In this document: piece by piece, positions 10,209-20,014 of the stretch
Layout of the letters: every line of letters starts with the position of its first letter
How positions within the stretch are numbered: position 1 is the first letter of the stretch
Assembly: GCA_963779845.1 (NCBI GenBank)
Contig: CAVZZV010000001.1
Span: 682,001 to 746,000, forward strand
Origin: CAVZZV01 sp963779845
GTDB lineage: Bacteria > Bacteroidota > Bacteroidia > Bacteroidales > GCA-2748055
Length of the DNA stretch: 64,000 nucleotides
Reading direction: 5' to 3'
Translations under genes and position numbers: made by a program
The notes under the pieces: generated by a model
What the model saw: the letters and a program-made list of their open reading frames with translations, nothing else
Told to the model about the DNA's origin: nothing
Database searches by the model: none

Positions 10209-12314
10209 TTATACTAAAGTTTTACCGCTTATTTTTTCCAATATTTGTTTTGCAAGGTTTGGTTCAACCTGCTGATAATGGCTAAATTCCATTGTGGCTG
10301 TGGCCCGTCCAGAGGTAAGGGTACGCAATACGGTTACATAACCGAATTGCTCGGAAAGGGGAACTTTTGCCTTAATAATCCTGGCACCGGCCTTGGATTC
10401 CATTCCCTCTACCTGTCCACGGCGCTTATTAAAGTCCGAAATTACATCTCCCATATATTCTTCCGGGGTAGACACTTCGGCCGACATGATGGGTTCCATG
10501 AGTACGGGGGAAGCCTTTGGAGTAGCTCTTCTGAAGGCTTCTTTTGCAGCAATCTCGAAAGAGAGAGAATCTGAATCCACCGGATGATAGGAACCATCAA
10601 TGAGGGTTACCTTAAGGCTTTCCACTGGAAATCCCGCCAGTGGACCATTAGTTAGAGCCGCTTTAAATCCTTTCTCCACAGAAGGTATATATTCTTTTGG
10701 GACATTGCCCCCTTTTATTTCGCTAATGAACTGAAGTCCTTCAACCCCTGGATCGGCAGGGCCGATCTTTACAAGGATATCAGCAAATTTTCCCCGTCCA
10801 CCGGATTGTTTTTTGAAAACCTCATGGTATTCAATTTCCTGAGTAATTGCTTCTTTATAATTCACCTGTGGCCTACCCTGGTTGCATTCAATTTTAAATT
10901 CCCTTTTCAACCTGTCTACCAATATTTCGAGATGCAGTTCACCCATCCCGCTAATAATGGTTTGACCAGTATCATGATCCGTTCTCACCTGGAAGGTAGG
11001 ATCTTCCTCGGCCAATTTATTAAGAGCTACGGAAAGCTTATCAATATCAAGCTGGGTTTTGGGTTCAATCGCTATGTTAATAACCGGATCGGGGAAAGTG
11101 ATAGTTTCCAGAATGATGGGTTTGTTTATCATGCAAAGGGTATCGCCGGTTTTAAGGTTTTTAAATCCTACCGCGGCACAAATATCGCCAGCTTCCACTT
11201 CAGGCCTGGGATTTTGCTTGTTCGCGTGCATCTGGTACAGGCGGTTGACCCTGTCCTTTTTTCCAGTCCGGGTATTCAATACCATACTCCCCTCCTGAAT
11301 TGTTCCTGAATAAACCCTTAGATAAGCGAGACGGCCAACAAAAGGATCAGTAGCAATTTTAAAGGCAAGAGCGGCCATGGGAGCTTCCGGGTCTGCTTCG
11401 CGTATTTCTTCTTTCTCAGTATCAGGATTGATCCCTTTTACTGCATCTACATCGAGTGGACTGGGCAGCAGGGCTGCAACACCATCGAGCAATCGCTGGA
11501 TACCTTTATTTTTAAAGGCAGATCCGCAGAACACAGGCACAATCTGCATTTTGATGGTTGCCTGTCTAACCACTGCCATAAATTCTTCTACGGTGATTGA
11601 TTCACGATCCTCCAAAAACCTTTCGAGGAAAGTATCATCGGAAATGGCTACAGCTTCAACGAGCTTTTCTCTCCACTCTTCGGTCAGCTCCACATATTCC
11701 TCCGGAACCTCTTCCATGGTGTAATTTACGCCCAGGTTTTCATCCTCGTGCCAGATCACTGCTTTGCGTTCGACAAGGTCGATCACCCCCCGGAAATTTT
11801 CCTGTTCTCCAATAGGGATTTGCAAAGGAATTGGATTGGCACCAAGCTTGGTCTGCATTTCAGAGATAACAGAAAAGAAGTCGGCCCCCACCCTGTCCAT
11901 CTTGTTTACAAAAGCCAACCGTGGGACTTTATATTTATCGGCTTGTCTCCATACGGTTTCAGATTGGGGCTCGACACCCCCAACACCACAGAAAACAGCA
12001 ACAGCACCATCAAGCACGCGGAGAGACCGTTCCACTTCAACAGTAAAATCGACATGGCCGGGGGTATCAATGAGGTTAATCTTATGCTTAATATCGTTAT
12101 ATGTCCAATAGGTTGTAACAGCTGCTGAAGTGATCGTAATACCTCTTTCCTGTTCCTGCACCATCCAATCGGTAGTAGCAGCCCCGTCGTGCACCTCGCC
12201 CAACCTGTGGGTCATGCCGGTATAAAACAGAATTCTCTCTGTTGTCGTGGTCTTCCCGGCATCAATATGGGCCATTATCCCAATGTTCCTTGTATTTTGT
12301 AAATCCTGCTTCAT
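10209..12314 (-). CDS. fusA: Elongation factor G
   Basis: Translocase GTPase that moves tRNAs and mRNA after peptide-bond formation and splits ribosomes with RRF. It is 701 aa, full length. The G motifs are all intact: P-loop [10 protein letters not shown] near residue 15, RGITITSA (G2), DTPGHVDF with the catalytic His (G3) and NKMD (G4). Domain IV-V segments such as [18 protein letters not shown] are normal. It is the canonical copy; compare the divergent paralogue at 13808-15958. It lies between rpsG and rpsJ. Confidence 0.98.
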   Translation of the reverse strand: MKQDLQNTRNIGIMAHIDAGKTTTTERILFYTGMTHRLGEVHDGAATTDWMVQEQERGITITSAAVTTYWTYNDIKHKINLIDTPGHVDFTVEVERSLRVLDGAVAVFCGVGGVEPQSETVWRQADKYKVPRLAFVNKMDRVGADFFSVISEMQTKLGANPIPLQIPIGEQENFRGVIDLVERKAVIWHEDENLGVNYTMEEVPEEYVELTEEWREKLVEAVAISDDTFLERFLEDRESITVEEFMAVVRQATIKMQIVPVFCGSAFKNKGIQRLLDGVAALLPSPLDVDAVKGINPDTEKEEIREADPEAPMAALAFKIATDPFVGRLAYLRVYSGTIQEGSMVLNTRTGKKDRVNRLYQMHANKQNPRPEVEAGDICAAVGFKNLKTGDTLCMINKPIILETITFPDPVINIAIEPKTQLDIDKLSVALNKLAEEDPTFQVRTDHDTGQTIISGMGELHLEILVDRLKREFKIECNQGRPQVNYKEAITQEIEYHEVFKKQSGGRGKFADILVKIGPADPGVEGLQFISEIKGGNVPKEYIPSVEKGFKAALTNGPLAGFPVESLKVTLIDGSYHPVDSDSLSFEIAAKEAFRRATPKASPVLMEPIMSAEVSTPEEYMGDVISDFNKRRGQVEGMESKAGARIIKAKVPLSEQFGYVTVLRTLTSGRATATMEFSHYQQVEPNLAKQILEKISGKTLV

Positions 12315-12343
12315 CTAAATCTTCACCTTCAACCTAAATAATA

Positions 12344-12820
12344 TTAAAACCTGAAATGGGCAAAGGCCTTATTTGCTTCGGCCATTCTGTGGGTATCTTC
12401 TTTCTTTTTGTAGGCCCCCCCTTCATTATTATATGCAGCCATGATTTCTGCAGCAAGTTTTTCTGACATGGAGCGTCCGGAACGCTTTCTTGAAAACAAG
12501 ATCAGGTTTTTCATGCTTATGGATACTTTCCGCTCGTTCCGGATTTCCATTGGGACCTGAAAAGTAGCACCACCAACCCTGCGGCTTTTTACTTCTACCT
12601 GCGGGGTAATGTTGTCCAGAGCTGCCTTCCATATTTCGAGCGGGCTTTTCTCTTCCTTCTTCATTTTTTCTTCAACGATTTCCATCGCACCATAAAAAAT
12701 GCCATAGGAGATGCTTTTCTTACCATCATACATAAGGTTGTTCACGAACCTCGTTACTTCCGGATCACCAAATTTAGGGTCGGGAAGTAAAATTCTCTTT
12801 TTTGGTTTCGCTTTTCTCAT
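12344..12820 (-). CDS. rpsG: 30S ribosomal protein S7
   Basis: Initiates assembly of the 30S head and contacts the E-site tRNA. It is 158 aa. It begins [20 protein letters not shown] and contains the family segments [20 protein letters not shown] and [16 protein letters not shown]. It follows rpsL by 14 bp. Confidence 0.98.
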   Translation of the reverse strand: MRKAKPKKRILLPDPKFGDPEVTRFVNNLMYDGKKSISYGIFYGAMEIVEEKMKKEEKSPLEIWKAALDNITPQVEVKSRRVGGATFQVPMEIRNERKVSISMKNLILFSRKRSGRSMSEKLAAEIMAAYNNEGGAYKKKEDTHRMAEANKAFAHFRF

Positions 12821-12834
12821 TCTTGCTTAACAAT

Positions 12835-13209
12835 TTATTTTTTAGGCCTTTTTGTACCATATTTTGAACGTCTCTGGGTTCTTCCTTCAACACCGGAAGC
12901 ATCAAGTGCACCACGAACCAGGTGGTAACGGACACCTGGCAGGTCTTTTACCCTTCCACCACGGATCAACACGATCGAGTGTTCCTGTAAATTATGTCCT
13001 TCCCCGGGGATGTAGGCATTCACCTCTTTGCTATTCGTGAGCCTTACCCTGGCAACTTTCCTCATAGCCGAGTTAGGTTTTTTGGGCGTGGTAGTATACA
13101 CGCGTACACAAACTCCCCTCCTCTGCGGACATGAATCCAGTGCAGGAGATTTGCTCTTGTCTACTATCTTACTCCTGCCTTTTCTAACTAACTGCTGAAT
13201 CGTTGGCAT
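12835..13209 (-). CDS. rpsL: 30S ribosomal protein S12
   Basis: Decoding-centre protein and the first gene of the ribosomal run. It is 124 aa. It begins [20 protein letters not shown] and contains [18 protein letters not shown] and [16 protein letters not shown]. Both Lys residues whose substitution gives streptomycin resistance (in KKPNSA and RVKDLPG) are the unmutated ones. A Bacteroidetes-type promoter lies 49-77 bp upstream. Confidence 0.98.
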   Translation of the reverse strand: MPTIQQLVRKGRSKIVDKSKSPALDSCPQRRGVCVRVYTTTPKKPNSAMRKVARVRLTNSKEVNAYIPGEGHNLQEHSIVLIRGGRVKDLPGVRYHLVRGALDASGVEGRTQRRSKYGTKRPKK

Positions 13210-13257
13210 ATCGTATTATTTCTGGTATTTAATAAAAACTTTTTCCGAAACGGGTTG

Positions 13258-13286
13258 CAAAGGTATTCTTTTTTTTTAAAAAACAA
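13258..13286 (-). promoter_or_regulatory. Promoter of the rpsL ribosomal run
   Basis: On the minus strand a TTG (-33 element, complement of 13284-13286) is followed after 18 bp by TACCTTTG (complement of 13258-13265). This matches the Bacteroidetes TTG / TAnnTTTG promoter. The spacer is a T6-A9 tract. The start would fall near 13250, leaving a leader of about 40 nt before the rpsL ATG at 13209. Confidence 0.75.
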
Positions 13287-13662
13287 TAATTTTAAAATAA
13301 ATTATTTGACTCAATCATCCCTAAAAAGCTGATCCGGGGATAAACCCGATTCCCTTGCTCTGGTTTGGAATTCGGGCAGCGAAGATAGTTATTATTTGAT
13401 AAGCCGAAGTAGGAAAAGCAATGTTTTTAGAGAAGATCTTGCAAAAATTTTTTAGTACAGAAGTTTTTAAAATATTTAGTACAGAAAATCCAAAGAAATA
13501 TCTTCTTTAGAACTATATGACAGGACTCAGATTACAAAGCCATACCTGAGAAATACATTCGATAAAATACCCGGGATTTAACTATCGACCAGGTCATTGA
13601 AAATTTAATCTTTGATTGCAAAAGTTGAAAATGGAATAATTGAAAAGCAATCAATCAAGTTC
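13287..13662. other. Intergenic region between divergent rpsL and EF-G paralogue
   Basis: AT-rich spacer with no credible gene on either strand. It holds a 12-bp direct repeat TTTAGTACAGAA (13451-13462 and 13475-13486, 24 bp apart). No tRNA, riboswitch or strong terminator was recognised. It separates two outward-facing promoters. Confidence 0.6.
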
Positions 13663-13692
13663 TTGTGCCTTTTCAAAATTTATGTATTTTTG
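13663..13692 (+). promoter_or_regulatory. Promoter of the EF-G paralogue
   Basis: TTG at 13663-13665 and TATTTTTG at 13685-13692 are separated by 19 bp, a good match to the Bacteroidetes promoter. Transcription would start near 13699, giving a leader of about 110 nt before the ATG at 13808. A leader this long could carry regulation, but no structure was recognised in it. Confidence 0.65.
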
Positions 13693-13807
13693 CATTTTCT
13701 GTTCCTGATCCTCCTCATGACGGAGATTTTAAGAGTCCTTATTAATGCATAAGTAGTTAGAATAATTGAGTTACATAAATAGGTAATAAATATTTAATAG
13801 TAAAAAG

Positions 13808-15958
13808 ATGAAGAACTATACTACAAATCAAATTAAAAATATTGTCCTGCTCGGGAATGCAGGATCAGGCAAAACGACCCTGGCCGAAGCGATGATGTTT
13901 GAAGGATCTGTAATCGACCGTCGTGGGGAAGTAAATTTAAAAAACACGGTCTCCGATTACAACGCCATTGAACAGGAAAACCAGGGATCAATCTTTTCGA
14001 GTATTCTTTACACCGAGTATAATAACTGTAAAATTAATCTTATCGATGCTCCCGGAGCCGATGATTTTGTAGGAGGTGCGGTTTCAGGACTTCAAATCGC
14101 GGACACTGCTCTGATGGTTATCAACGCGCAAAACGGCATTGAGGTTGGCACAGAAATCCATAACCGCTGGGTTGAAAGGTATGAGAAGCCCATGGTGTTT
14201 GTCGTTAACCACCTGGACCATGACAAAACAAATTTCGAGAAAACCCTCGAGATGTTGAAAGAACGTTTCAAGGGAAAAGTGGCGGTGGTGCAGTACCCGG
14301 TAAATGCAGGCCCAGGATTTAATTCGCTCGTGGACCTAATCCAGATGAAATTATACAAGTATCCTTCCGATGGAGGAAAACCGGAAATTATCGATATCCC
14401 TTCAAACGAATTGGAAAAAGCGGAGGAACTAAGGAATGAACTCATCGAAAAAGCCGCTGAAAATGATGAGAGCCTGATGGAAATATTTTTTGAGAAAGAA
14501 ACCCTTGAGGAAGATGAAATGAGAAAAGGCATCTCGACAGGTATCCTTAACCGTGGCATGTATCCTCTTTTCTGCACCTCAGCGAGGAAAAATATGGGCG
14601 TCGGACGATTGCTCCAGTTTATCGTCAATGTACTTCCTACCCCCGACAAGATGCCTGCCCCAAAAGATAATAAAGGAACTGAGGTTAAATGTGACCCCTC
14701 AGGCCCAACCACTTTATTTGTTTTCAAGTCTACCGTTGAGTCCCACATTGGGGAAATCAATTTTTTCAAAGTATTGTCCGGTAAAGTCTCTGAAGGAATG
14801 GATCTTACCAATGCACGGACCTCAAACAAAGAACGCCTGTCCCAACTTTTTGCTGTTTATGGAAAAAACCGTACAAAGGTATCCGAACTGGTAGCCGGTG
14901 ATATCGGGGCAACCGTTAAGTTAAAAGCAACAAAAACCAACGATACCCTCACCTCGGGCAAACATCAGATGAACCCCATTGATTTCCCCGCACCAAAATT
15001 CCGGACCGCGATCAAATCATCCAGTGAAGGCGAAGAAGAAAAACTCGGGGAAGCCCTCAACAAAATCCATGATGAAGACCCAACACTCCTGATTGAGTAT
15101 TCAAAAGAACTGAGGCAAATTATCCTTTCCGGCCAGGGGGAACATCATCTGAATATTGTCAAGTGGCACCTTGACAATATATATAAGGTGGACTCTGAAT
15201 TCATTCCTCCCCGTATCCCCTACCGGGAAACAATTACCAAAATAGCACAGGCCGATTACCGGCACAAGAAACAATCGGGTGGTGCCGGCCAGTTCGGGGA
15301 AGTACATATGATTATCGAACCCTTCCTTGAAGGTTCTCCGGATCCTACTATGTATAAGATCAATGGAAAAGAACAGAAGATATCCGTCCGTGGAAAAGAG
15401 GAACATACCCTTCCCTGGGGAGGCAAACTGATATATTATAATTGTATTGTCGGCGGATCTATTGATACCCGGTTTCTTCCTGCCATCCTCAAAGGTATAA
15501 TGGAAAAAATGGAAGAAGGCCCGCTTACGGGTTCCTATGCCCGGGATATCAAAGTCAGTGTGTACGACGGAAAGATGCACCCTGTCGATTCAAACGAAAT
15601 TTCCTTCCGGCTCGCTGGAAGAAATGCCTTCCGAATGGCTTTCAAAAACGCGGGACCCAAAATCCTTGAGCCGATATACGACGTTGAAGTATTCGTTCCT
15701 TCAGACAGAATGGGCGATGTGATGAGCGATCTTCAGGGTCGGCGCGCCATCGTGCAGGGGATGAGCAGTGAAAAAGGTTTCGAGAAGATTACCGCCAAAG
15801 TGCCTCTCGCAGAGATGAACAAATATTCTACCTCACTGAGTTCACTGACCAATGGAAGAGCAATGTTTTCGATGGCCTTCGCTGAATATGCACAGGTACC
15901 GGGTGATGTCCAGGAACAATTGTTGAAGGCCTACGAGGAGGAACAGGAAGAGGAATGA
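13808..15958 (+). CDS. EF-G paralogue (EF-G2 type) with degenerate GTPase motifs
   Basis: A 716-aa protein with the full EF-G domain layout but strongly diverged from the fusA product at 10209-12314. The P-loop is present (GNAGSGKT, residues 16-23). The switch I segment reads QGSIF (59-63) where EF-G has RGITI. G3 reads DAPGADDF (80-87), so the catalytic His of DTPGHVDF is Ala. G4 reads NHLD (134-137) instead of NKMD. Domains III-V are recognisable (GQGEHHLNIVKWHL, KKQSGGAGQFGEVHM, MGDVMSDLQGRRAIVQGM). Bacteroides EF-G2, described as a translocase lacking GTPase activity and needed under starvation and in gut colonisation, is the closest concept I know. Similar function here is inference. It has its own promoter and no co-transcribed partner. 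Confidence 0.88.
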   Translation: MKNYTTNQIKNIVLLGNAGSGKTTLAEAMMFEGSVIDRRGEVNLKNTVSDYNAIEQENQGSIFSSILYTEYNNCKINLIDAPGADDFVGGAVSGLQIADTALMVINAQNGIEVGTEIHNRWVERYEKPMVFVVNHLDHDKTNFEKTLEMLKERFKGKVAVVQYPVNAGPGFNSLVDLIQMKLYKYPSDGGKPEIIDIPSNELEKAEELRNELIEKAAENDESLMEIFFEKETLEEDEMRKGISTGILNRGMYPLFCTSARKNMGVGRLLQFIVNVLPTPDKMPAPKDNKGTEVKCDPSGPTTLFVFKSTVESHIGEINFFKVLSGKVSEGMDLTNARTSNKERLSQLFAVYGKNRTKVSELVAGDIGATVKLKATKTNDTLTSGKHQMNPIDFPAPKFRTAIKSSSEGEEEKLGEALNKIHDEDPTLLIEYSKELRQIILSGQGEHHLNIVKWHLDNIYKVDSEFIPPRIPYRETITKIAQADYRHKKQSGGAGQFGEVHMIIEPFLEGSPDPTMYKINGKEQKISVRGKEEHTLPWGGKLIYYNCIVGGSIDTRFLPAILKGIMEKMEEGPLTGSYARDIKVSVYDGKMHPVDSNEISFRLAGRNAFRMAFKNAGPKILEPIYDVEVFVPSDRMGDVMSDLQGRRAIVQGMSSEKGFEKITAKVPLAEMNKYSTSLSSLTNGRAMFSMAFAEYAQVPGDVQEQLLKAYEEEQEEE

Positions 15959-15963
15959 GGAAT

Positions 15964-16008
15964 GAGGAAGTTTGGAGTGTGAGTATTGAGTGTGGATCCT
16001 CTATCTAC
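15964..16008 (+). repeat. Dispersed intergenic repeat, copy A
   Basis: About 45 bp starting GAGGAAGTTTGGAGTGTGAG and ending with GGATCCTCTATCTAC. It matches copy C at 19903-19950 almost perfectly over its first 31 bp. GAGGA at the left end and TCCTC near the right end (15997-16001) are inverted. Two further GAGGAAT units (15950-15963) precede it and overlap the stop codon of the EF-G paralogue. Confidence 0.75.
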
Positions 16009-16091
16009 TTAGTTAGGTAGGTCCATTTCGGCTTTCACCCCCTCATCTCTTTCACTCTAACCTCACACCCACCATTTTGGACTTATGGTTA

Positions 16092-16130
16092 GAGGAAGTC
16101 TGGAGTTTGAGTATTGAGTGTGGAGCTCCT
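16092..16130 (+). repeat. Dispersed intergenic repeat, copy B
   Basis: A degenerate copy in direct orientation 128 bp after copy A: GAGGAAGTCTGGAGTTTGAG, then TATTGAGTGTGGAGCTCCT. It has two substitutions within the first 20 bp and a changed right end. It lies between the converging EF-G paralogue and T9SS cargo gene. Confidence 0.65.
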
Positions 16131-16175
16131 GGCTATTTCTTTAATACATCAAAATAAGAAAACCGCCCTCGAAAG

Positions 16176-19100
16176 TTACCTGATCAGAATTAACTTAATA
16201 ATTTCACTGTAAGCCCCGGCTGTGATTCGACAGATATAGATGCCATTGTCAAGATTACTGGCATTCAGGCTCAGCTCATGTTCCCCGGAAGCATATTTTT
16301 CTTTCATTAAAATGGCAATTTTATGCCCGGCCAGGTTATACAGGTCAATCTGAACATCTTCGGATTGCGGTATGGAGAACCTGATCTGACAAAAAGAACT
16401 GAATGGATTGGGGTAGGCTCTAAAATATGCCTCCCTGGAAAAGATATTTTCAGTATGGGTAATTCTTTCAGTGTATTTACACTCCTGGCAATCATAAATA
16501 TTCAACCCATTCCAACCCAAATTATTGTTTTCATGAATTTCCGAACAATCATTCTCAGGATCAATTACAGCATAAATACGTGGTGAACAACTTACCGTAT
16601 CGGGAACCTTCCAGATAAATGTGAAATATTCTCCACGATCCTGCTCTGGGGCATCTGAGGATCCGTAGCTCATAGTGCTGGACTCCGAACTCCCTGCTGT
16701 ACCGTAAATATCTGTGAGCTTAACCCCTCCTTCAGCAGGGTCACCCAGGTAATAATCAATCTTTAGCAGGTCATCAAAGATCTTAAGACTGAAATTATGT
16801 ACCCTCGTGATTATAACGACAGTATCGCCAGGATTAACCACAGCTGGGTAGAACTGAATGTCACTGGTCTTTTGTTTTTTGGAAACCCTCACTTTATCAC
16901 CTCCCTTTTCCGTGGCATACCTCCAGGGTAGTATAAAAGCCAGATCAGGTTTTTCGCCATAGTAATAATTCCACCAATAGGAATCGCTATCCAGTTCCAC
17001 TATGTAGTCCAAAACCAAAGCGCCACTTTGGGAGCGATAAATATAAGGGGTAATTTGATACCGAAACATATTATCATATTTCTGCGCCAGACGCCCTATA
17101 TTTCCTTCAATCCGGAAATTATTGCTTAGCTCGGTACTATGGGTACTCAAGGTTGAATTGTGGTAAAATGCGGAGAGATCGCTGGATACTCCTATTCTGA
17201 CATCTGAAGCAACCGATCCCCCCAGACCAAGCGGTGCTAACTCCGCCGTTACCGTTGTTTCGATTCCTATTTTCGTAAAGAGATCAGCTCCGACTCCCCC
17301 GGAATAAGAATAGGAGGTTCCCTCAGAAGAAATATTATTAAAGGTAAAACTAAAGTTTCCCTCCCCCGTAGACGCTACCAGAACCCGGGGATATTGATGG
17401 AATATGAAATCGGATGTCCTGGTGCTGAAATCCCATGTCGCTTTTTTCTGTTTGTAAGAGAGGATATTACCCGGCTCGTGATTAAACACATAAGAGGGAT
17501 TAGACCAGCTGTTTGCACTTTCCCAGGCAGATGAAAAATCCGTTGACACAGGATTCAGAACCGCCATTTCCCCCAATTTCATACCTTTCCGGTCGAAAAC
17601 AGGGTACTTATAATAATTATAATCCAAATCTGAAGACAATACATAATCCTCCGTATAAATACTTTTCTCCTCCTGGATGGTCTCATTTTGAATGTGGGCA
17701 TTATAAAATGATCTTCCCTTTTCGAAGTTTGTTTTTACTGCCGCTTCAAAGCCACTTCCACCGGCCATAGCATATCCCCTGATGTCTGACGAAAATCCAA
17801 ATCCGTTATCAACAGTAACACTCGTTGTTTTCTGGGTGTTGAAGGTAGTAATATATTTAGCGAAGAAGGGAGGTTGACCTCCTGTAAAGGCATTGCAAAG
17901 ATCATATATCTCCCCGTCAATCACATCAAAATGCACGGGGGGAGAATTCAGAATTACAAGGGGTTGCTGAAGTTTTGATACCGGAGTGATCACCGGTGTT
18001 CCTACAGAGTATACTTCTGCATCATTTAAATCAAAGTCACCGGCAATAAAAGCTGATACCACGATATTGTCAGTGTTGCTAAAAGGCATATCAAGGGCAG
18101 GTCCGGGAGGATTGAACGCAATGGTCTCCGCGCTAATTGTGTCCGCTGAAAAGATAACCATCCTGGTGATTCCAATGGATCTGTTTTTTAACTGATCATC
18201 GGCCGTTTTATCTGATTGGAGAATGATCACCTCCTTATTGAAATTCAACCTGAAAGTATCCGGATCCAGATCGGCCACGGTAAAAGTTTCGTTGCCCTGG
18301 ATATTCAGATACCCACTCCAAGGCATTACCTGCGTAACTTTTCTCAGTCCCATGTCATCATCACCCATACCAAAAACACGAATCGCAGAAACACTATTTA
18401 CCAGAACCTCAGTCCTGCCCATGTTGTCCATCTGCTCACATTTCAATGTCATAGGGATATGCTGATCAGCCGAAACTCCCCGTTGTCCAAAAACATCACC
18501 ATCCACGAAAATATTCTGATAGTTTTCGATGTTGCCTGCCCCTGTCAGTTTAAAGGTATTTAAAAATGTCGTGTTCCAGAAATAATATCTCCAAGCCCAA
18601 TTTCCGATACAGACTCCCATTACCACACTCCCCGTGCAATATTTTTCCTGGGCGTAACAATAATAGAACGACCATCCTACAACCACCTCATCCCTGCCAT
18701 CATTATTCATATCTCCACAGGCAATTCTCATCTCATTGATGATACTTCCGCGGCTGGAATAATAATCATGGAGAGGAACCTGATTTTCCAGATTGATATT
18801 TTCTCTTTTCTGCCGGATGGTAAGCAACTTGGCAATCATATCGTATTTCAGGATATATAAATTGTATGACGAAATAAAAACCGGAGGGCTTGAGCCCGTT
18901 TTCTGTGTAGGTAAGGCTTTATTTTGAACCATCACGATCTCATCAATCCCATCACCGTCCACATCCCCTGCAGCAATATCAAAGTTCCGGTCAATATGAA
19001 CAATCTCTTTAATCGTGGCTATTTGTTCCAGGTTTAAAACGGAATCAGTTTTAAACAATGATACCTTAAGGGTTCCATCGGGTAAATCATAACAAATGGC

Positions 19101-19571
19101 AAATTCATCCTGCGGATCCTTATCAAAATTTCCTGCCACAATTCTGATGCGGGTATAATCCAATTCATTCAGTGCTGTGTCCACATATTCAATCAGTCCC
19201 TTTCTTTTAAGATCTTCCCCGATCAACGGGATAGAAATATTTATTCCCCATTCCTCATTGTCAGTCACAGTGACAATCTCACTGGCTCCGTCTCCGTTAA
19301 AATCGCCCGTTGCAGATGCTGTTTTCCTTCTGTCCATATACCTGGTCTGATAAGGCTCTTCCACACTGTCGATATCAGTCAGATCAGTGGAAACATCCAT
19401 TATACCATAGTTAGATTCTGTTGCCTCACTGTTGGTATAGCTGAGGAATATCTCTGATGAACCGCCAATTTTGTAGACTTTCTTAACAGGATCACTTACA
19501 AACTGGGCATTAAGCATGCCACTGAATAAAAGGCAGGTTAAAACCGGAAGAGGGTATTTCATTGTTTTCAT
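16176..19571 (-). CDS. Large secreted FG-GAP repeat protein with T9SS type A sorting domain
   Basis: An 1131-aa exported protein. It has an N-terminal signal peptide ending near LLFSGMLNAQ. Three Asp-rich FG-GAP/VCBS-like repeats follow in the first third (GDFNGDGASEIVTVTD, GDVDGDGIDEIVMVQ, GDMNNDGRDEVVVGW), which in this family bind calcium and form beta-propeller blades. A CARDB-like segment near residues 930-1030 (NPGDTVVIITRVHNFSLK and DPENDCSEIHENNNLGWNGL) precedes the end. The last 80 residues (FRAYPNPFSSFCQIRF through LYNLAGHKIA to the basic tail) form a T9SS type A sorting domain. It is therefore probably moved through the outer membrane and released or anchored. Substrate is unknown. 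The flanks hold copies of a short repeat. Confidence 0.85.
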   Translation of the reverse strand: MKTMKYPLPVLTCLLFSGMLNAQFVSDPVKKVYKIGGSSEIFLSYTNSEATESNYGIMDVSTDLTDIDSVEEPYQTRYMDRRKTASATGDFNGDGASEIVTVTDNEEWGINISIPLIGEDLKRKGLIEYVDTALNELDYTRIRIVAGNFDKDPQDEFAICYDLPDGTLKVSLFKTDSVLNLEQIATIKEIVHIDRNFDIAAGDVDGDGIDEIVMVQNKALPTQKTGSSPPVFISSYNLYILKYDMIAKLLTIRQKRENINLENQVPLHDYYSSRGSIINEMRIACGDMNNDGRDEVVVGWSFYYCYAQEKYCTGSVVMGVCIGNWAWRYYFWNTTFLNTFKLTGAGNIENYQNIFVDGDVFGQRGVSADQHIPMTLKCEQMDNMGRTEVLVNSVSAIRVFGMGDDDMGLRKVTQVMPWSGYLNIQGNETFTVADLDPDTFRLNFNKEVIILQSDKTADDQLKNRSIGITRMVIFSADTISAETIAFNPPGPALDMPFSNTDNIVVSAFIAGDFDLNDAEVYSVGTPVITPVSKLQQPLVILNSPPVHFDVIDGEIYDLCNAFTGGQPPFFAKYITTFNTQKTTSVTVDNGFGFSSDIRGYAMAGGSGFEAAVKTNFEKGRSFYNAHIQNETIQEEKSIYTEDYVLSSDLDYNYYKYPVFDRKGMKLGEMAVLNPVSTDFSSAWESANSWSNPSYVFNHEPGNILSYKQKKATWDFSTRTSDFIFHQYPRVLVASTGEGNFSFTFNNISSEGTSYSYSGGVGADLFTKIGIETTVTAELAPLGLGGSVASDVRIGVSSDLSAFYHNSTLSTHSTELSNNFRIEGNIGRLAQKYDNMFRYQITPYIYRSQSGALVLDYIVELDSDSYWWNYYYGEKPDLAFILPWRYATEKGGDKVRVSKKQKTSDIQFYPAVVNPGDTVVIITRVHNFSLKIFDDLLKIDYYLGDPAEGGVKLTDIYGTAGSSESSTMSYGSSDAPEQDRGEYFTFIWKVPDTVSCSPRIYAVIDPENDCSEIHENNNLGWNGLNIYDCQECKYTERITHTENIFSREAYFRAYPNPFSSFCQIRFSIPQSEDVQIDLYNLAGHKIAILMKEKYASGEHELSLNASNLDNGIYICRITAGAYSEIIKLILIR

Positions 19572-19902
19572 GACGGGGGAGAGTGATTAGTTGAATATTT
19601 AGCGATCGTTTATTTATTGAAGGTTATAGTCAATTTTCAGCGTCGAGCTTAAAAGACATTTAACAGACATGTCCATCTCAAAAAATGAAAAACTATACCA
19701 CTCTATCCCGGTTAATGATCTTTTACAATTGGAGGTAGGGTCGCAGCCAATGATTATTTTTGTGGTGTATTTCAGGCAATTAATGTCCAAGAAAAACTAA
19801 AATAAATTGGAAAACAATATATTTTGACAAAGAAGCTTAGAAGCTTTATGGAACACCATAAATGATTGATTAATTTAAGGCGGCATGAGCTGGGAGATTT
19901 TT

Positions 19903-19950
19903 GAGGAAGTTTGGAGTGTGAGTATTGAGTGTGTGGATCCTCGATCTACC
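19903..19950 (+). repeat. Dispersed intergenic repeat, copy C
   Basis: Starts GAGGAAGTTTGGAGTGTGAG and ends GGATCCTCGATCTACC. It is near-identical to copy A apart from an extra TG and one substitution. It lies 3.9 kb from copy A on the other side of the T9SS type A gene, in the same orientation. Confidence 0.75.
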
Positions 19951-19983
19951 TAGGCTAAAACTCAAACTAATTTACCCTGGAAT

Positions 19984-20014
19984 GAAGAAGTTTGAGTTGG
20001 AGTATTGAGTGGGG
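19984..20014 (+). repeat. Dispersed intergenic repeat, copy D
   Basis: A diverged copy beginning GAAGAAGTTTGAGTTGGAGT and continuing ATTGAGTGG, ending a few bases before the stop codon of the next minus-strand gene. As with copy A, it abuts the 3' end of a gene. Confidence 0.55.

Noticed and set aside
13287..13662. Possible small RNA or tRNA between rpsL and the EF-G paralogue
   Set aside because: No cloverleaf arms, no GGTTCGA-type T loop and no terminator-like hairpin were found.
14092..14829. 245-aa minus-strand frame inside the EF-G paralogue
   Set aside because: It lies wholly within a conserved EF-G coding region, and its composition is that of an antisense shadow.
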